A stretch of 6,770 bases of DNA, taken from positions 1 through 6,770 of the forward strand of contig UQMI01000085.1 in the NCBI GenBank assembly GCA_900542045.1, read 5' to 3'. Under the pieces are notes generated by a model. It was not told the DNA's origin. It ran no database searches and worked only from the letters and a program-made list of their open reading frames with translations. The position numbers and the translations under genes are program-made. The DNA is from an uncultured Blautia sp. GTDB lineage: Bacteria; Bacillota; Clostridia; Lachnospirales; Lachnospiraceae. This document shows positions 1-5,846 of the stretch, in pieces (the first letter of the stretch is position 1; each line of letters opens with the position of its first letter).

Positions 1-24
1 CGCCTCTCACGAAGCAGCTTGGTT

Positions 25-77
25 ATACTACCATCCCTTCCAGCATTTGTCAACCTGTTTTTTTAATTTTTTCAGTT
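25..77 (-). promoter_or_regulatory. Strong leftward promoter with UP-like element, probable rRNA operon promoter
   Basis: On the minus strand a perfect -35 TTGACA (48-53) is followed by a 17-base spacer and a -10 TAGTAT (25-30). Just upstream (about 54-77) the minus strand is almost pure A/T with runs of A, as in the UP elements of stable-RNA promoters. Transcription would start near position 18 and leave the window at once, so the gene served is not seen. The promoter lies directly behind the stop codon of the acetyltransferase at 78, with no terminator between. The promoter is seen directly; that it serves an rRNA or tRNA operon is inferred from its architecture and from the rRNA-like tail at the other edge. 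Confidence 0.65.
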
Positions 78-497
78 TTACGAAATTTTCTTACACATCC
101 AAATATGAGGACAACCCTCTTCATCGTCTGTTTCCCCATACGGAAAATAGCCCTGCTTCTGGTAAAATGCCTGGGCCCGCACCTGAGCATGGAGCCAGAC
201 TGCATCCGCCTGTTTTTTCTTCACTATATCTTCCACCGCCTGCAACAGCCCGGAACCAAGCCTCCTGCCCCGATATTCAGGGATCACAGCCACCCGTCCA
301 ATGATATAGGAAACAGTTCCCTCCTTCCGATAAAACCGGCAGGTGGCAACCGGCAAAGCCCCGTCAAACATCACAAGATGGCCGGCCTGCCCGTCAATTT
401 CATCGAATTCTTCCTGAAATCCCTGCTCTTCCATAAATACAGCACGGCGTATTGTTTTTGCTTCTTCTGGCAAATTGTCATAATACCTGATTTCCAT
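78..497 (-). CDS. GNAT family N-acetyltransferase, ElaA/YjcF type
   Basis: A 139-residue single-domain GNAT protein that should transfer the acetyl group of acetyl-CoA to an unknown small-molecule or protein amine in the cytoplasm. The N-terminal part has the VFMEEQGF...DEID signature (about 20-35) seen in ElaA/YjcF-like proteins. Motif A follows a beta strand GRVAVIPEY, with the acetyl-CoA pyrophosphate loop R76-G-R-R-L-G-S-G83. The C-terminal part has LHAQ, FYQKQGY (111-117) and the family-typical PHIWM ending. Length is normal for the family. The ATG at 497 has AGGAGG six bases upstream. A candidate promoter, TTGACT - 17 - TACACT, lies at 571-599, so the gene is probably monocistronic. No terminator is visible before the strong leftward promoter at 25-53. 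The family call is firm; the substrate is unknown. Confidence 0.88.
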   Translation of the reverse strand: MEIRYYDNLPEEAKTIRRAVFMEEQGFQEEFDEIDGQAGHLVMFDGALPVATCRFYRKEGTVSYIIGRVAVIPEYRGRRLGSGLLQAVEDIVKKKQADAVWLHAQVRAQAFYQKQGYFPYGETDDEEGCPHIWMCKKIS

Positions 498-570
498 TTC
501 TATCCTCCTGTATGTTCGCCTGTAAACAGGATTCTTCTCCGTCTTTTATATGAGGCGGCTTATTTTTCCA

Positions 571-599
571 AGTGTATCAGCAGTTTTACTAAAAGTCAA
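571..599 (-). promoter_or_regulatory. Candidate promoter of the GNAT gene at 78-497
   Basis: The minus strand reads TTGACT (594-599), a 17-base spacer, then TACACT (571-576). The -35 matches consensus in five of six bases and the -10 in four of six. The expected start of transcription near 565 gives a leader of about 65 bases, which includes the CCTGT/ACAGG inverted repeat at 519-530, a possible operator. Confidence 0.5.
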
Positions 600-707
600 T
601 CTTCTACATATATAAGAATTTTTCCACACAGGATTCTCTATCTGCGGTGTCTTGTATCTGTCAGCATTCTTCCTCCCCGCTTCAGTGCAATCTCCGCTCG
701 GCACAAA

Positions 708-758
708 GCAAAACCGCAGCTGCTAGGGAAACGATACTTCCCTTTGCTGCGGTTTTGC
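708..758 (-). terminator. Long hairpin terminator behind the chimeric membrane ORF
   Basis: Arms GCAAAACCGCAGC (708-720) and GCTGCGGTTTTGC (746-758) are perfectly complementary over 13 bases. An inner stem AGGGAA/TTCCCT extends the hairpin. The right arm contains GGTTTTGC on either strand, so the structure could stop transcription both ways. It lies about 75 bases past the stop of the leftward ORF at 833 and most likely ends that transcript. Confidence 0.72.
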
Positions 759-832
759 CCTATTGAGAGGTTAACATATAAGGATCAGCTTATGCTCTTC
801 TGTTCTGACTCCTACGATGATTAATTGACTGT

Positions 833-1417
833 TTATTCCTCTGTCTTCATTTCTTCCAGCATCTTTTTCTGGCGGAAAATTCTTGTGTAAAGCAGACATA
901 CAATAAACACAACTCCCACATAAGAACAAAGCAGATTTACATAACGCATCAAAACAGAGAATGGTCCAAGGAATGTAAATCCATAGGCTGCCAATGTGAT
1001 AACGATACATAATGGCTTATACCATTTGTTCGTCTCAGGCACCACATTTACCACAACCTGCCAGGCCATACCCACTGCTGTTGTATATACAGCCAGTACT
1101 AGAATGATTCCATATACTTTACCAAACCATCCGCCCAACTGATCCCCCAAAGTTACCACAGGAACCTGACTTCCGGCAATTACAGACGCATTCAGAATAA
1201 ACGAAAAGATCAGCATGATTTTTACCAGGAATAGAAAGCCTTCTCCACCTACATTACCTGCAAGCAACTCCTGTTTGCTGGTTCCCTGTCTGGCTGCCAC
1301 CGTTGCCAGATATCCGGTAGTCATCATAATAACCAAGCCAAATTCCACATCCTGGGCGTCCCATTTCTGGCTCATGGTGTTGTGTCGGTCAATTATTCTG
1401 TCAAAGTCACACTTCAT
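833..1417 (-). pseudogene. Chimeric ORF: MalY/PatB N-terminus joined to C-terminal part of a membrane transporter
   Basis: The 194-residue ORF starts MKCDFDRIIDRHNT..QKWD. This is the typical opening of MalY/PatB-type pyridoxal-phosphate C-S lyases (usual length near 390 residues), which are soluble enzymes. After about residue 20-26 the sequence turns abruptly into a multi-spanning membrane protein with hydrophobic segments near 27-44, 61-83, 93-118, 133-152 and 157-178 and a basic, charged C-terminal tail. This part resembles the C-terminal half of YkvI-like amino-acid-transporter-type membrane proteins (tentative). The simplest explanation is one in-frame deletion across an adjacent lyase-transporter pair, removing most of the lyase and the front of the transporter. 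No Shine-Dalgarno sequence is visible before the ATG at 1417. A MarR regulator diverges upstream and a strong terminator follows. The lyase activity must be lost; a working half-transporter is unlikely. A genuine small membrane protein cannot be excluded. Confidence 0.68.
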
Positions 1418-1424
1418 TTCTTAT

Positions 1425-1483
1425 GATTAATCCAATTAACCATTAATGTACTACAAAATAATAAAAAATACAATTGACTAATT
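1425..1483. promoter_or_regulatory. Cluster of AATT/TTAAT inverted repeats, possible MarR operator region
   Basis: Between the divergent chimeric ORF and the MarR gene, an inverted repeat TTAAT-CCA-ATTAA lies at 1427-1439, ten bases before the chimeric ORF's ATG. A second, AATT-GACT-AATT, lies at 1472-1483, with ATTAAT at 1442-1447 between them. MarR proteins commonly bind A/T-rich inverted repeats in such divergent intergenic regions, so these are candidate operators. The stretch is A/T-rich, so chance palindromes are possible. Confidence 0.35.
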
Positions 1484-1560
1484 AAACAAAAAAATACCGT
1501 CATTTTATAAAAACCGGACACCTGGTCTATTCATAACCCCCATGGATACAGGAATCTTTT

Positions 1561-1589
1561 TTGACATTTTCCGGCAAATCATGTATACT
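1561..1589 (+). promoter_or_regulatory. Promoter of the MarR-family regulator
   Basis: A perfect -35 TTGACA (1561-1566), a 17-base spacer and TATACT (1584-1589, five of six consensus bases) form a strong sigma-A-type promoter. Transcription should start near 1596, about 25 bases before the preferred start codon at 1621. This rules out the TTG at 1561 as a start codon, because it is part of the -35 box. Confidence 0.8.
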
Positions 1590-1620
1590 TTTAACAAACA
1601 GAATGGAGAATATAAATGAT

Positions 1621-2103
1621 ATGAACAGTGAACGTTTCAATCAGGTCTGCTCACTGCTGGATATTTTTGATGAAGGCTGTAAGTATGTAAATGAATACAA
1701 TTCCCTGCTTCACGACTATAACGGCGTTATTCTGTATCAGGCTGAATCTCAGTTCATTCGAAAAATTGGCGAAACTCCCGGAATTACCATTACCGAACTT
1801 AGCGAATATTTCGAAAAAACAAAGAGTGCCTGTTCACAGCTTATGTATCGGATGAAGAAAAAAGGATTTCTTTATCAGAAGCGCAACCAAAAAAATAATC
1901 GGGAATATAATCTGTATCTGACAGAAGATGGAGAAAAGCTCTATCAATTTCACAGAGTATTTGAACGAAGATGCTACCAGCGTACAGCGGAAATGCTGGA
2001 TGCTTTTTCCGATGAAGACTTACGGACCTATATGAGAATTCAGGCAAAAATGAATGAATCTTTCCTTATGGATGTGGAAGAAAGCAAAAATCTCAATTTG
2101 TGA
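1621..2103 (+). CDS. MarR-family winged-helix transcriptional regulator
   Basis: A 160-residue DNA-binding protein of the MarR family, which act as dimers and usually repress neighbouring or divergent genes until a small ligand binds. N-terminal helices (1-50) would form the dimer interface. The winged helix-turn-helix follows: ITITELSEYF (about 55-64), recognition helix TKSACSQLMYRMKKKGF (67-83), and a charged wing ending in YLTEDGEKLY (99-108). C-terminal helices complete the dimer interface. The ATG at 1621 was chosen because GGAGA (1605-1609) precedes it, although the spacing of about 11 bases is long; an in-frame ATG at 1603 would have a leader of only a few bases. The gene has its own strong promoter and terminator and diverges from the MalY/transporter chimera, its likely former target. 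The ligand is unknown. Confidence 0.87.
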   Translation: MNSERFNQVCSLLDIFDEGCKYVNEYNSLLHDYNGVILYQAESQFIRKIGETPGITITELSEYFEKTKSACSQLMYRMKKKGFLYQKRNQKNNREYNLYLTEDGEKLYQFHRVFERRCYQRTAEMLDAFSDEDLRTYMRIQAKMNESFLMDVEESKNLNL

Positions 2104-2174
2104 TCTGCACACTACTTACCCATCTCCTATCCAGCATAGCCAGGGACATTATCCCTGAACTGCAATACACACGC

Positions 2175-2217
2175 AAATAGCCCAGACGGCAACTTTCGCC
2201 GCTGAGCTATTTTTCTT
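2175..2217 (+). terminator. Rho-independent terminator of the MarR gene
   Basis: AAATAGC (2175-2181) pairs with GCTATTT (2206-2212), and an inner CAG.CGGC/GCCGCTG stem with minor mismatches closes a loop AACTTTC. The run TTTTTCTT follows. It sits about 70 bases past the MarR stop codon. No other clear terminator exists between here and the reductase that ends at 2343 from the other side, so it may also slow leftward transcription. Confidence 0.7.
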
Positions 2218-2342
2218 ATCACATGAAAAAATGTCCAAAACACAAACTGACTGCAGCTATGCAGAAAAAAGTCCACTCCTTCCTTCTGCCGCTATCCCTT
2301 CCTTAGATGCGGGAAGATAGTGCCTCTGCATAAACCTGTATA

Positions 2343-3437
2343 TCATATACCGAAATATCCTGCGATTTCCTCCATTCTCGCCGTCTGTTCCACCTGAAAT
2401 GGACACCGGGAATCGCAGTGACCGCATTGGATGCAGTCCGATGCTTTCTTCTCCAGCTTTTGATAATGATCCTTTGCCAGCTGATCCCCGGCCTTGGCCA
2501 GATCATAGTACTTATTGATCAATCCCACATCCAGTCCCGCAGGACAGGGCTGGCAATGATTGCAGTATACGCAGATTCCTTCTGCCTCCTGAGGCGTGAA
2601 TGTTCCCAGGATCGAGTAGTCCTTCTCCTCTGATCCCGCGTTGAAAAATCCAAGAATTCGTTTCAGATCTTCCCGGTTCCGCACACCCGGCAGTACCGTC
2701 AGTACGCCCGGCTTGTCCAGAGCATACTGCATACACTGATATTCACTGAGTGCCTTTCCAAAGGGTGAGGTCTTCTCGTTCAAAAGCTGGCCGCCGCTGA
2801 ATGCTTTCATTACGGATATCCCCACTCCCAGAGCCTGGCACCTCTGGTACAGCTGCATCCGCTGATCCACACTTCCCACCGCATACTCCCCATGGCGGTA
2901 ATCGTACGCTGGATTAATACTGAACATCAGCATATCCAGTTTTCCGGTATCCAGAACCTTCTGCGCAATGGCCGGTGTATGAGTTGACAGACCGATATGC
3001 CGCACAATCCCTGCTTCTTTCAGCTGCTGGACGTAATCAAAGATGCCCTGCTTCCATACCATTTGCAGATCTGCTTCTTCATCAATACAGTGCAGAAATC
3101 CAAAATCTATGTAATCGGTCTTCAGGGCCTTCAGCTGCCATTCCACAGAACGCTTCACTGTATCCAGGTTTGTGGTCCATCCATATTTTCCGGATTCATA
3201 TTCTGCTCCAAAATGTATCTGAAAATAGATATCTTTCCGGCGCCCGGCCAGAACATTTCCAAAGGCTTCAAAAGGTTCGGCATCGGAAGAAGCCATATCA
3301 AAATAATTGATTCCATTTTCCAGCGCCATGACCATGGTTGCTTCTATTTCTTTTTCTCCCGCCATGCCAATGGAACTGGTTCCCATTCCAATCATACTGA
3401 TCTGTTCCGTTCCCTTTGGTAATTTCCGATATTCCAT
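2343..3437 (-). CDS. Aldo/keto reductase-fold protein with two C-terminal 4Fe-4S-type cysteine motifs
   Basis: A 364-residue cytoplasmic oxidoreductase. Residues 1-270 form the aldo/keto reductase TIM barrel: LGxG-like GMGTSSIG (17-24), NYFDMA (44-49), the LKTDYIDFGFLHC strand (105-117), IGLSTHTP (148-155) and SVMKAFSGG (208-216). The tail holds C289-x2-C-x2-C-x2-C298-P and C335-x2-C-x2-C-x3-C345-P, expected to bind iron-sulfur clusters, as in Fe-S aldo/keto reductases of anaerobes. Of the usual Asp-Tyr-Lys-His tetrad, Asp47 and His116 are present. The Tyr position appears to be Asp52 or Ser51, and the Lys position Ile74 or His75, so ordinary carbonyl reduction is doubtful. The ATG at 3437 has GGAGGAG seven bases upstream; an upstream in-frame start at 3494 overlaps the promoter and is rejected. 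Length is usual for the Fe-S type. Substrate unknown; probably transcribed alone. Confidence 0.88.
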   Translation of the reverse strand: MEYRKLPKGTEQISMIGMGTSSIGMAGEKEIEATMVMALENGINYFDMASSDAEPFEAFGNVLAGRRKDIYFQIHFGAEYESGKYGWTTNLDTVKRSVEWQLKALKTDYIDFGFLHCIDEEADLQMVWKQGIFDYVQQLKEAGIVRHIGLSTHTPAIAQKVLDTGKLDMLMFSINPAYDYRHGEYAVGSVDQRMQLYQRCQALGVGISVMKAFSGGQLLNEKTSPFGKALSEYQCMQYALDKPGVLTVLPGVRNREDLKRILGFFNAGSEEKDYSILGTFTPQEAEGICVYCNHCQPCPAGLDVGLINKYYDLAKAGDQLAKDHYQKLEKKASDCIQCGHCDSRCPFQVEQTARMEEIAGYFGI

Positions 3438-3464
3438 ATCCGACTCCTCCTTTTCCTGCTGTTT

Positions 3465-3493
3465 ATTATACGAAGGAGAAAAAGCACTGTCCA
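3465..3493 (-). promoter_or_regulatory. Promoter of the Fe-S aldo/keto reductase
   Basis: The minus strand has TGGACA (3488-3493), a 17-base spacer and a perfect TATAAT (3465-3470). Transcription should begin near 3458, leaving a leader of about 20 bases that holds the GGAGGAG ribosome binding site. This near-consensus promoter fixes the reductase start at 3437. Confidence 0.8.
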
Positions 3494-3621
3494 ATACTTA
3501 GATTTTATCCATATCTATGCTTAGAAAGTATGGAAAACGGCCTGGACTGCATTTCCGTAAAATATACAATTAAATTTCCCGCAGAGTTTTCAATAAAACT
3601 TTTCAAAAAGAATATATAATA

Positions 3622-3651
3622 TTGACAATACCCGAAAATCTGTGGTATAAA
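3622..3651 (+). promoter_or_regulatory. Promoter of the tRNA-Trp gene
   Basis: A perfect TTGACA (3622-3627), an 18-base spacer and TATAAA (3646-3651) preceded by TGG, which gives an extended -10 (TGnTATAAA). The start of transcription near 3658 leaves a leader of roughly a dozen bases before the tRNA. Surrounding sequence is A/T-rich, as expected for a stable-RNA promoter. Confidence 0.75.
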
Positions 3652-3670
3652 TATAAAGTACGAAATACAT

Positions 3671-3741
3671 AGGGGCTTGGTCAAATGGCATGACAGGAGT
3701 CTCCAAAACTCTTAGTGGGAGTTCGATTCTCTCAGCCCCTG
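3671..3741 (+). tRNA. tRNA-Trp (anticodon CCA)
   Basis: A complete 71-base cloverleaf. Acceptor stem AGGGGCT/AGCCCCT pairs over all seven positions. The D arm is GTCA/TGAC with a short loop AATGGCA that keeps the GG pair. The anticodon stem GGAGT/ACTCT has one G-T wobble and loop CTCCAAA, with anticodon CCA reading UGG. The variable loop is four bases (TAGT). The T arm is GGGAG/CTCTC with loop TTCGATT. The discriminator base is G, as usual for bacterial tRNA-Trp. The 3' CCA is not encoded and must be added by the CCA-adding enzyme. The gene stands alone with its own promoter and terminator rather than in a tRNA cluster. No integrated element or repeat of its 3' end is visible nearby. Confidence 0.95.
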
Positions 3742-3754
3742 TTTTTATTATGTT

Positions 3755-3797
3755 CCGGAAGTTTTGAATCATCGAAACTTCCGGTATTTTTCATTTT
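3755..3797 (+). terminator. Rho-independent terminator of tRNA-Trp
   Basis: A perfect 10-base stem CCGGAAGTTT (3755-3764) / AAACTTCCGG (3775-3784) closes a ten-base loop and is followed by TATTTTTCATTTT. It lies 13 bases past the tRNA and separates it from the membrane-protein gene at 3952. Confidence 0.9.
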
Positions 3798-3951
3798 AAG
3801 GGATATCAGAGGCAAAACCTGCGTCCGCTGATTGGTGATGGACCTTGATCTTTCCCAAATATGAGAAAAAGACGAGGCGGGGATTCTGTGAATTCTATCC
3901 TTCTCATCAGCCAGGTCTGCTCACGTTGTTCCCAGTCATGAGGTATCTGTT

Positions 3952-4728
3952 ATGAAAACCTGGATATCATTTCACAAGAAAAGCCATTATGTTCTTCATG
4001 CCCTGACCGGCGTAATCGCTCTGCTGGTCCTGGCCTTGCTGCTGGCGGCAGGAACGGCCGCCCTGCTCCTGTTCGGCGGCAGCGGCAAAGAAGTCCTGTC
4101 ATTGCTTCTCTGTATTACCGGAACAGCAGCTGTTATCTGGCTGGCAACCAGACTGGGCCATCATCTGCAAAAAGAAGCTACGATCTTCTGCAGAGACCAG
4201 CAGGACCGCCTGTACTTCATGGATGCACGCCAGTACGTGCCCCATCAGAAGGGAATCCTTGGCTTCATCCAGAAAATATGGAAGATCCAGAAGAAGCTGA
4301 ATGCCATGAAATATCAGCTGGAGACAGAACATGCGGTTCCCGCAGAAGCCACAGAAATCTTAAAAGTAGAAGCATTCACCGAACATTGGGATTATTACGC
4401 TCTTGTCTGCCTGGTGCGCTATCCCAACCAGCATAGCGGAAAACTTACCTGTATTCTGGCAAAAGGTTATGAGCAGGAAGAGGAACTGCTGCATCACCTG
4501 CAGCGGAAACGTTCCTGGGAAAACACTATTGAACCAAAAGAGAAGCCCTATCTGCTCGTCGGCATCCTCGGCTTCTCTGTATTCCTGATCTGTACTTTGC
4601 TCTGTTTTCTCAGTCATCCCTACTTTGGCTATCTGCCCCAGACCATTTATTTTCCCTGCCTGGGAATTGCATTTCTTGCATTTTGTGTTCTGCTTTACTG
4701 CATTCTCAAACACCGGCGGGGGGAGTAG
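3952..4728 (+). CDS. Uncharacterised four-helix membrane protein
   Basis: I do not recognise this 258-residue protein. It has two hydrophobic segments near the N-terminus (about 15-41 and 47-66), a hydrophilic middle (about 70-198) and two more membrane segments (about 200-220 and 232-252). The basic starts and ends (FHKKSH near the N-terminus, KHRRGE at the C-terminus) suggest both termini and the central domain face the cytoplasm. The middle contains a Lys/Gln-rich stretch, IQKIWKIQKKLNAMKYQLE (106-124), likely an amphipathic helix, then a predicted alpha/beta part with strands such as YYALVCLVRY. The ATG at 3952 has GAGGT seven bases upstream. It lies 154 bases after the tRNA terminator, and no clear promoter was found there. 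Its stop is only three bases from the convergent acetyltransferase stop, with no terminator between. No function is proposed. Confidence 0.82.
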   Translation: MKTWISFHKKSHYVLHALTGVIALLVLALLLAAGTAALLLFGGSGKEVLSLLLCITGTAAVIWLATRLGHHLQKEATIFCRDQQDRLYFMDARQYVPHQKGILGFIQKIWKIQKKLNAMKYQLETEHAVPAEATEILKVEAFTEHWDYYALVCLVRYPNQHSGKLTCILAKGYEQEEELLHHLQRKRSWENTIEPKEKPYLLVGILGFSVFLICTLLCFLSHPYFGYLPQTIYFPCLGIAFLAFCVLLYCILKHRRGE

Positions 4729-4731
4729 CCT

Positions 4732-5238
4732 TCAATCCGTCAGGATTTTATCGTAGGCCAGTTTTTCACTTCCCTGAAAAACGATCACTCCGCATCTTAC
4801 ATATCCATTTTTTTCCAGGATATGCTGCATCCGCTTATTAGGAAAATCCGTGTCAATCCGAATGGCACGGATTCCTTTTTTCCGGCACAGTTCTTCAACC
4901 TTTTGAAAAGTTATTCCTGCCAGACCAATTCCCCTGAATTTCGGATGAAAAGCCAGACGGTGAACCACTGCATAGGGCTCTCCGGTATGCCAGTTCCCCT
5001 GGATCGTCTCATAAGCCGGTTCCCCGTCAAAATCCAGACACAGATAACCTGCCGTCTCTTTTTCAACTCTTACTACATATCCTTTTTGTTTCTGGATATC
5101 CTCTCTTATGGTATCTGGATTGGGATACTCCTCTGTCCACTGCGTAAATCCCTGTTCCCTTTGAAATGCTCTGCCGGCATCGATGATCTCGCTGCACACC
5201 TTCCATTCTTCAGGTACGGCCAATTCCAATGTTGTCAT
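4732..5238 (-). CDS. GNAT family N-acetyltransferase (second gene of pair)
   Basis: A 168-residue acetyl-CoA-dependent acetyltransferase. The N-terminal helices carry AGRAFQREQGFTQWTEEYP (21-39), a pattern common in one group of clostridial GNAT proteins. Motif A is VHRLAFHPKFRGIGLAG (92-108), with the pyrophosphate loop R102-G-I-G-L-A107. The C-terminal part has IDTDFPN (128-134) and ILEKNGYVRCGVIVF (140-154), which complete the fold. The ATG at 5238 follows GGAG by eight bases, and its first base is the last base of the upstream gene's TAA (TAATG), so translation is probably coupled. An upstream in-frame start at 5286 lies inside the neighbour and has no ribosome binding site. The acceptor substrate is unknown. 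No terminator is seen before the convergent membrane-protein gene. Confidence 0.88.
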   Translation of the reverse strand: MTTLELAVPEEWKVCSEIIDAGRAFQREQGFTQWTEEYPNPDTIREDIQKQKGYVVRVEKETAGYLCLDFDGEPAYETIQGNWHTGEPYAVVHRLAFHPKFRGIGLAGITFQKVEELCRKKGIRAIRIDTDFPNKRMQHILEKNGYVRCGVIVFQGSEKLAYDKILTD

Positions 5239-5846
5239 TATAACAGCTCCTTTTCTTTCTCCGCAAATTCTCTCTGTAACCGGCAAAAAGGAATCACCGG
5301 CTTCGGATGCTCATTATGTTCTCCGATGATTTTTTCCATCCAGATCATGTGGTACCATCTCCCAAACTTATACCCACAGTTATAAAATTTTCCTGCCACC
5401 TTATAGCCCATGTGAGCATGAAATTGTGCGCTGTTTTCTGTAAGATATTCATCTTCCTTTTCCGGGAACCCGATACAGGCATATAAATTCAGAATATTCT
5501 GGTCTCTGGAAATTCTTTCAATGGCTTCATACAATTTTCTTCCAATTCCCCTGCGGCGCTGGTCCTCTCTCAGATAGATGGAAGTCTCTGCTGCCCAGCT
5601 GTAAGCCGCCCTCCCCACAAAAGCGCCTGTATATGCATAGCCTAAAATATCACCGTCGCACTCTGCCACAAGATATGGATATTTTTTTAAAGTATTCTGA
5701 ATCCGTGTCTGAAATTCCTGCACTCCAGGCACATCCCATTCAAATGAAACTGCTGTTTTTGTCACATAAGGCTCGTAAATTTTCAAAAGCTTGGGCGCAT
5801 CGTCAGGAACAGCCGCCCGGATTCGAATTTCGTCTTTTTGATTCAT
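5238..5846 (-). CDS. GNAT family N-acetyltransferase, phosphinothricin/methionine-sulfoximine acetyltransferase-like
   Basis: A 202-residue GNAT protein of the PAT/MnaT-like branch, whose members acetylate the amine of glutamate analogues or methionine derivatives. IRIRAAVPDDAPKLLKIYEPYV (7-28) matches the family start, followed by TAVSFEW (31-37). Motif A is AETSIYLREDQRRRGIG (86-102), with R97-x-x-G-x-G102. ACIGFPE (123-129) matches the family's core strand, and the end GYKVAGKFYNCGYKFGRWYHMIWMEK is characteristic (GYKFGRW corresponds to the usual GFKxGxW). A charged tail of about 30 residues (173-202) extends beyond the usual domain. The ATG at 5846 has GGGAGGA upstream; the in-frame start at 5879 lacks one. 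It is first in a two-gene unit with the next acetyltransferase. Family placement is good, but the true substrate cannot be read from sequence. Confidence 0.87.
   Translation of the reverse strand: MNQKDEIRIRAAVPDDAPKLLKIYEPYVTKTAVSFEWDVPGVQEFQTRIQNTLKKYPYLVAECDGDILGYAYTGAFVGRAAYSWAAETSIYLREDQRRRGIGRKLYEAIERISRDQNILNLYACIGFPEKEDEYLTENSAQFHAHMGYKVAGKFYNCGYKFGRWYHMIWMEKIIGEHNEHPKPVIPFCRLQREFAEKEKELL

Larger units (their letters stand above)
498..832. other. Gene-free interval between acetyltransferase and chimeric membrane ORF
   Basis: No convincing gene lies in these 335 bases. They hold the acetyltransferase ribosome binding site (504-509), an inverted repeat CCTGT-AA-ACAGG at 519-530 just upstream of it, a candidate promoter (571-599) and a long hairpin terminator (708-758). 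A 10-base direct repeat ACAGGATTCT occurs at 526-535 and 628-637. A nine-codon minus-strand reading frame with a good GGGGAGGA ribosome binding site starts at 667 and stops at 638; it may be a relic of a lost gene start. No homology is recognised. Confidence 0.5.

Noticed and set aside
105..824. Long plus-strand reading frame of 239 codons
   Set aside because: It lies antisense to the GNAT gene and runs through a promoter and a strong terminator hairpin. It has no ribosome binding site and its product has no protein-like pattern.
2280..2325. Imperfect hairpin behind the Fe-S reductase as its terminator
   Set aside because: The stem has bulges and no T run follows in the leftward direction, so it is not a convincing intrinsic terminator.
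3671..3741. tRNA-Trp as an integration site for a mobile element
   Set aside because: No integrase gene and no second copy of the tRNA 3' end are seen in the window, and the tRNA is followed directly by its own terminator.
3590..3772. Minus-strand 60-codon frame across the tRNA
   Set aside because: It is antisense to a complete tRNA gene with its own promoter and terminator.
3861..3941. 26-codon plus-strand frame just before the membrane-protein gene
   Set aside because: There is no ribosome binding site and no recognisable pattern; it ends beside the true gene's ribosome binding site, but nothing supports translation.
4822..5385. Plus-strand frame of 187 codons opposite the acetyltransferases
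   Set aside because: It is a shadow of the GNAT coding sequences, whose motifs and ribosome binding sites are clear on the other strand.
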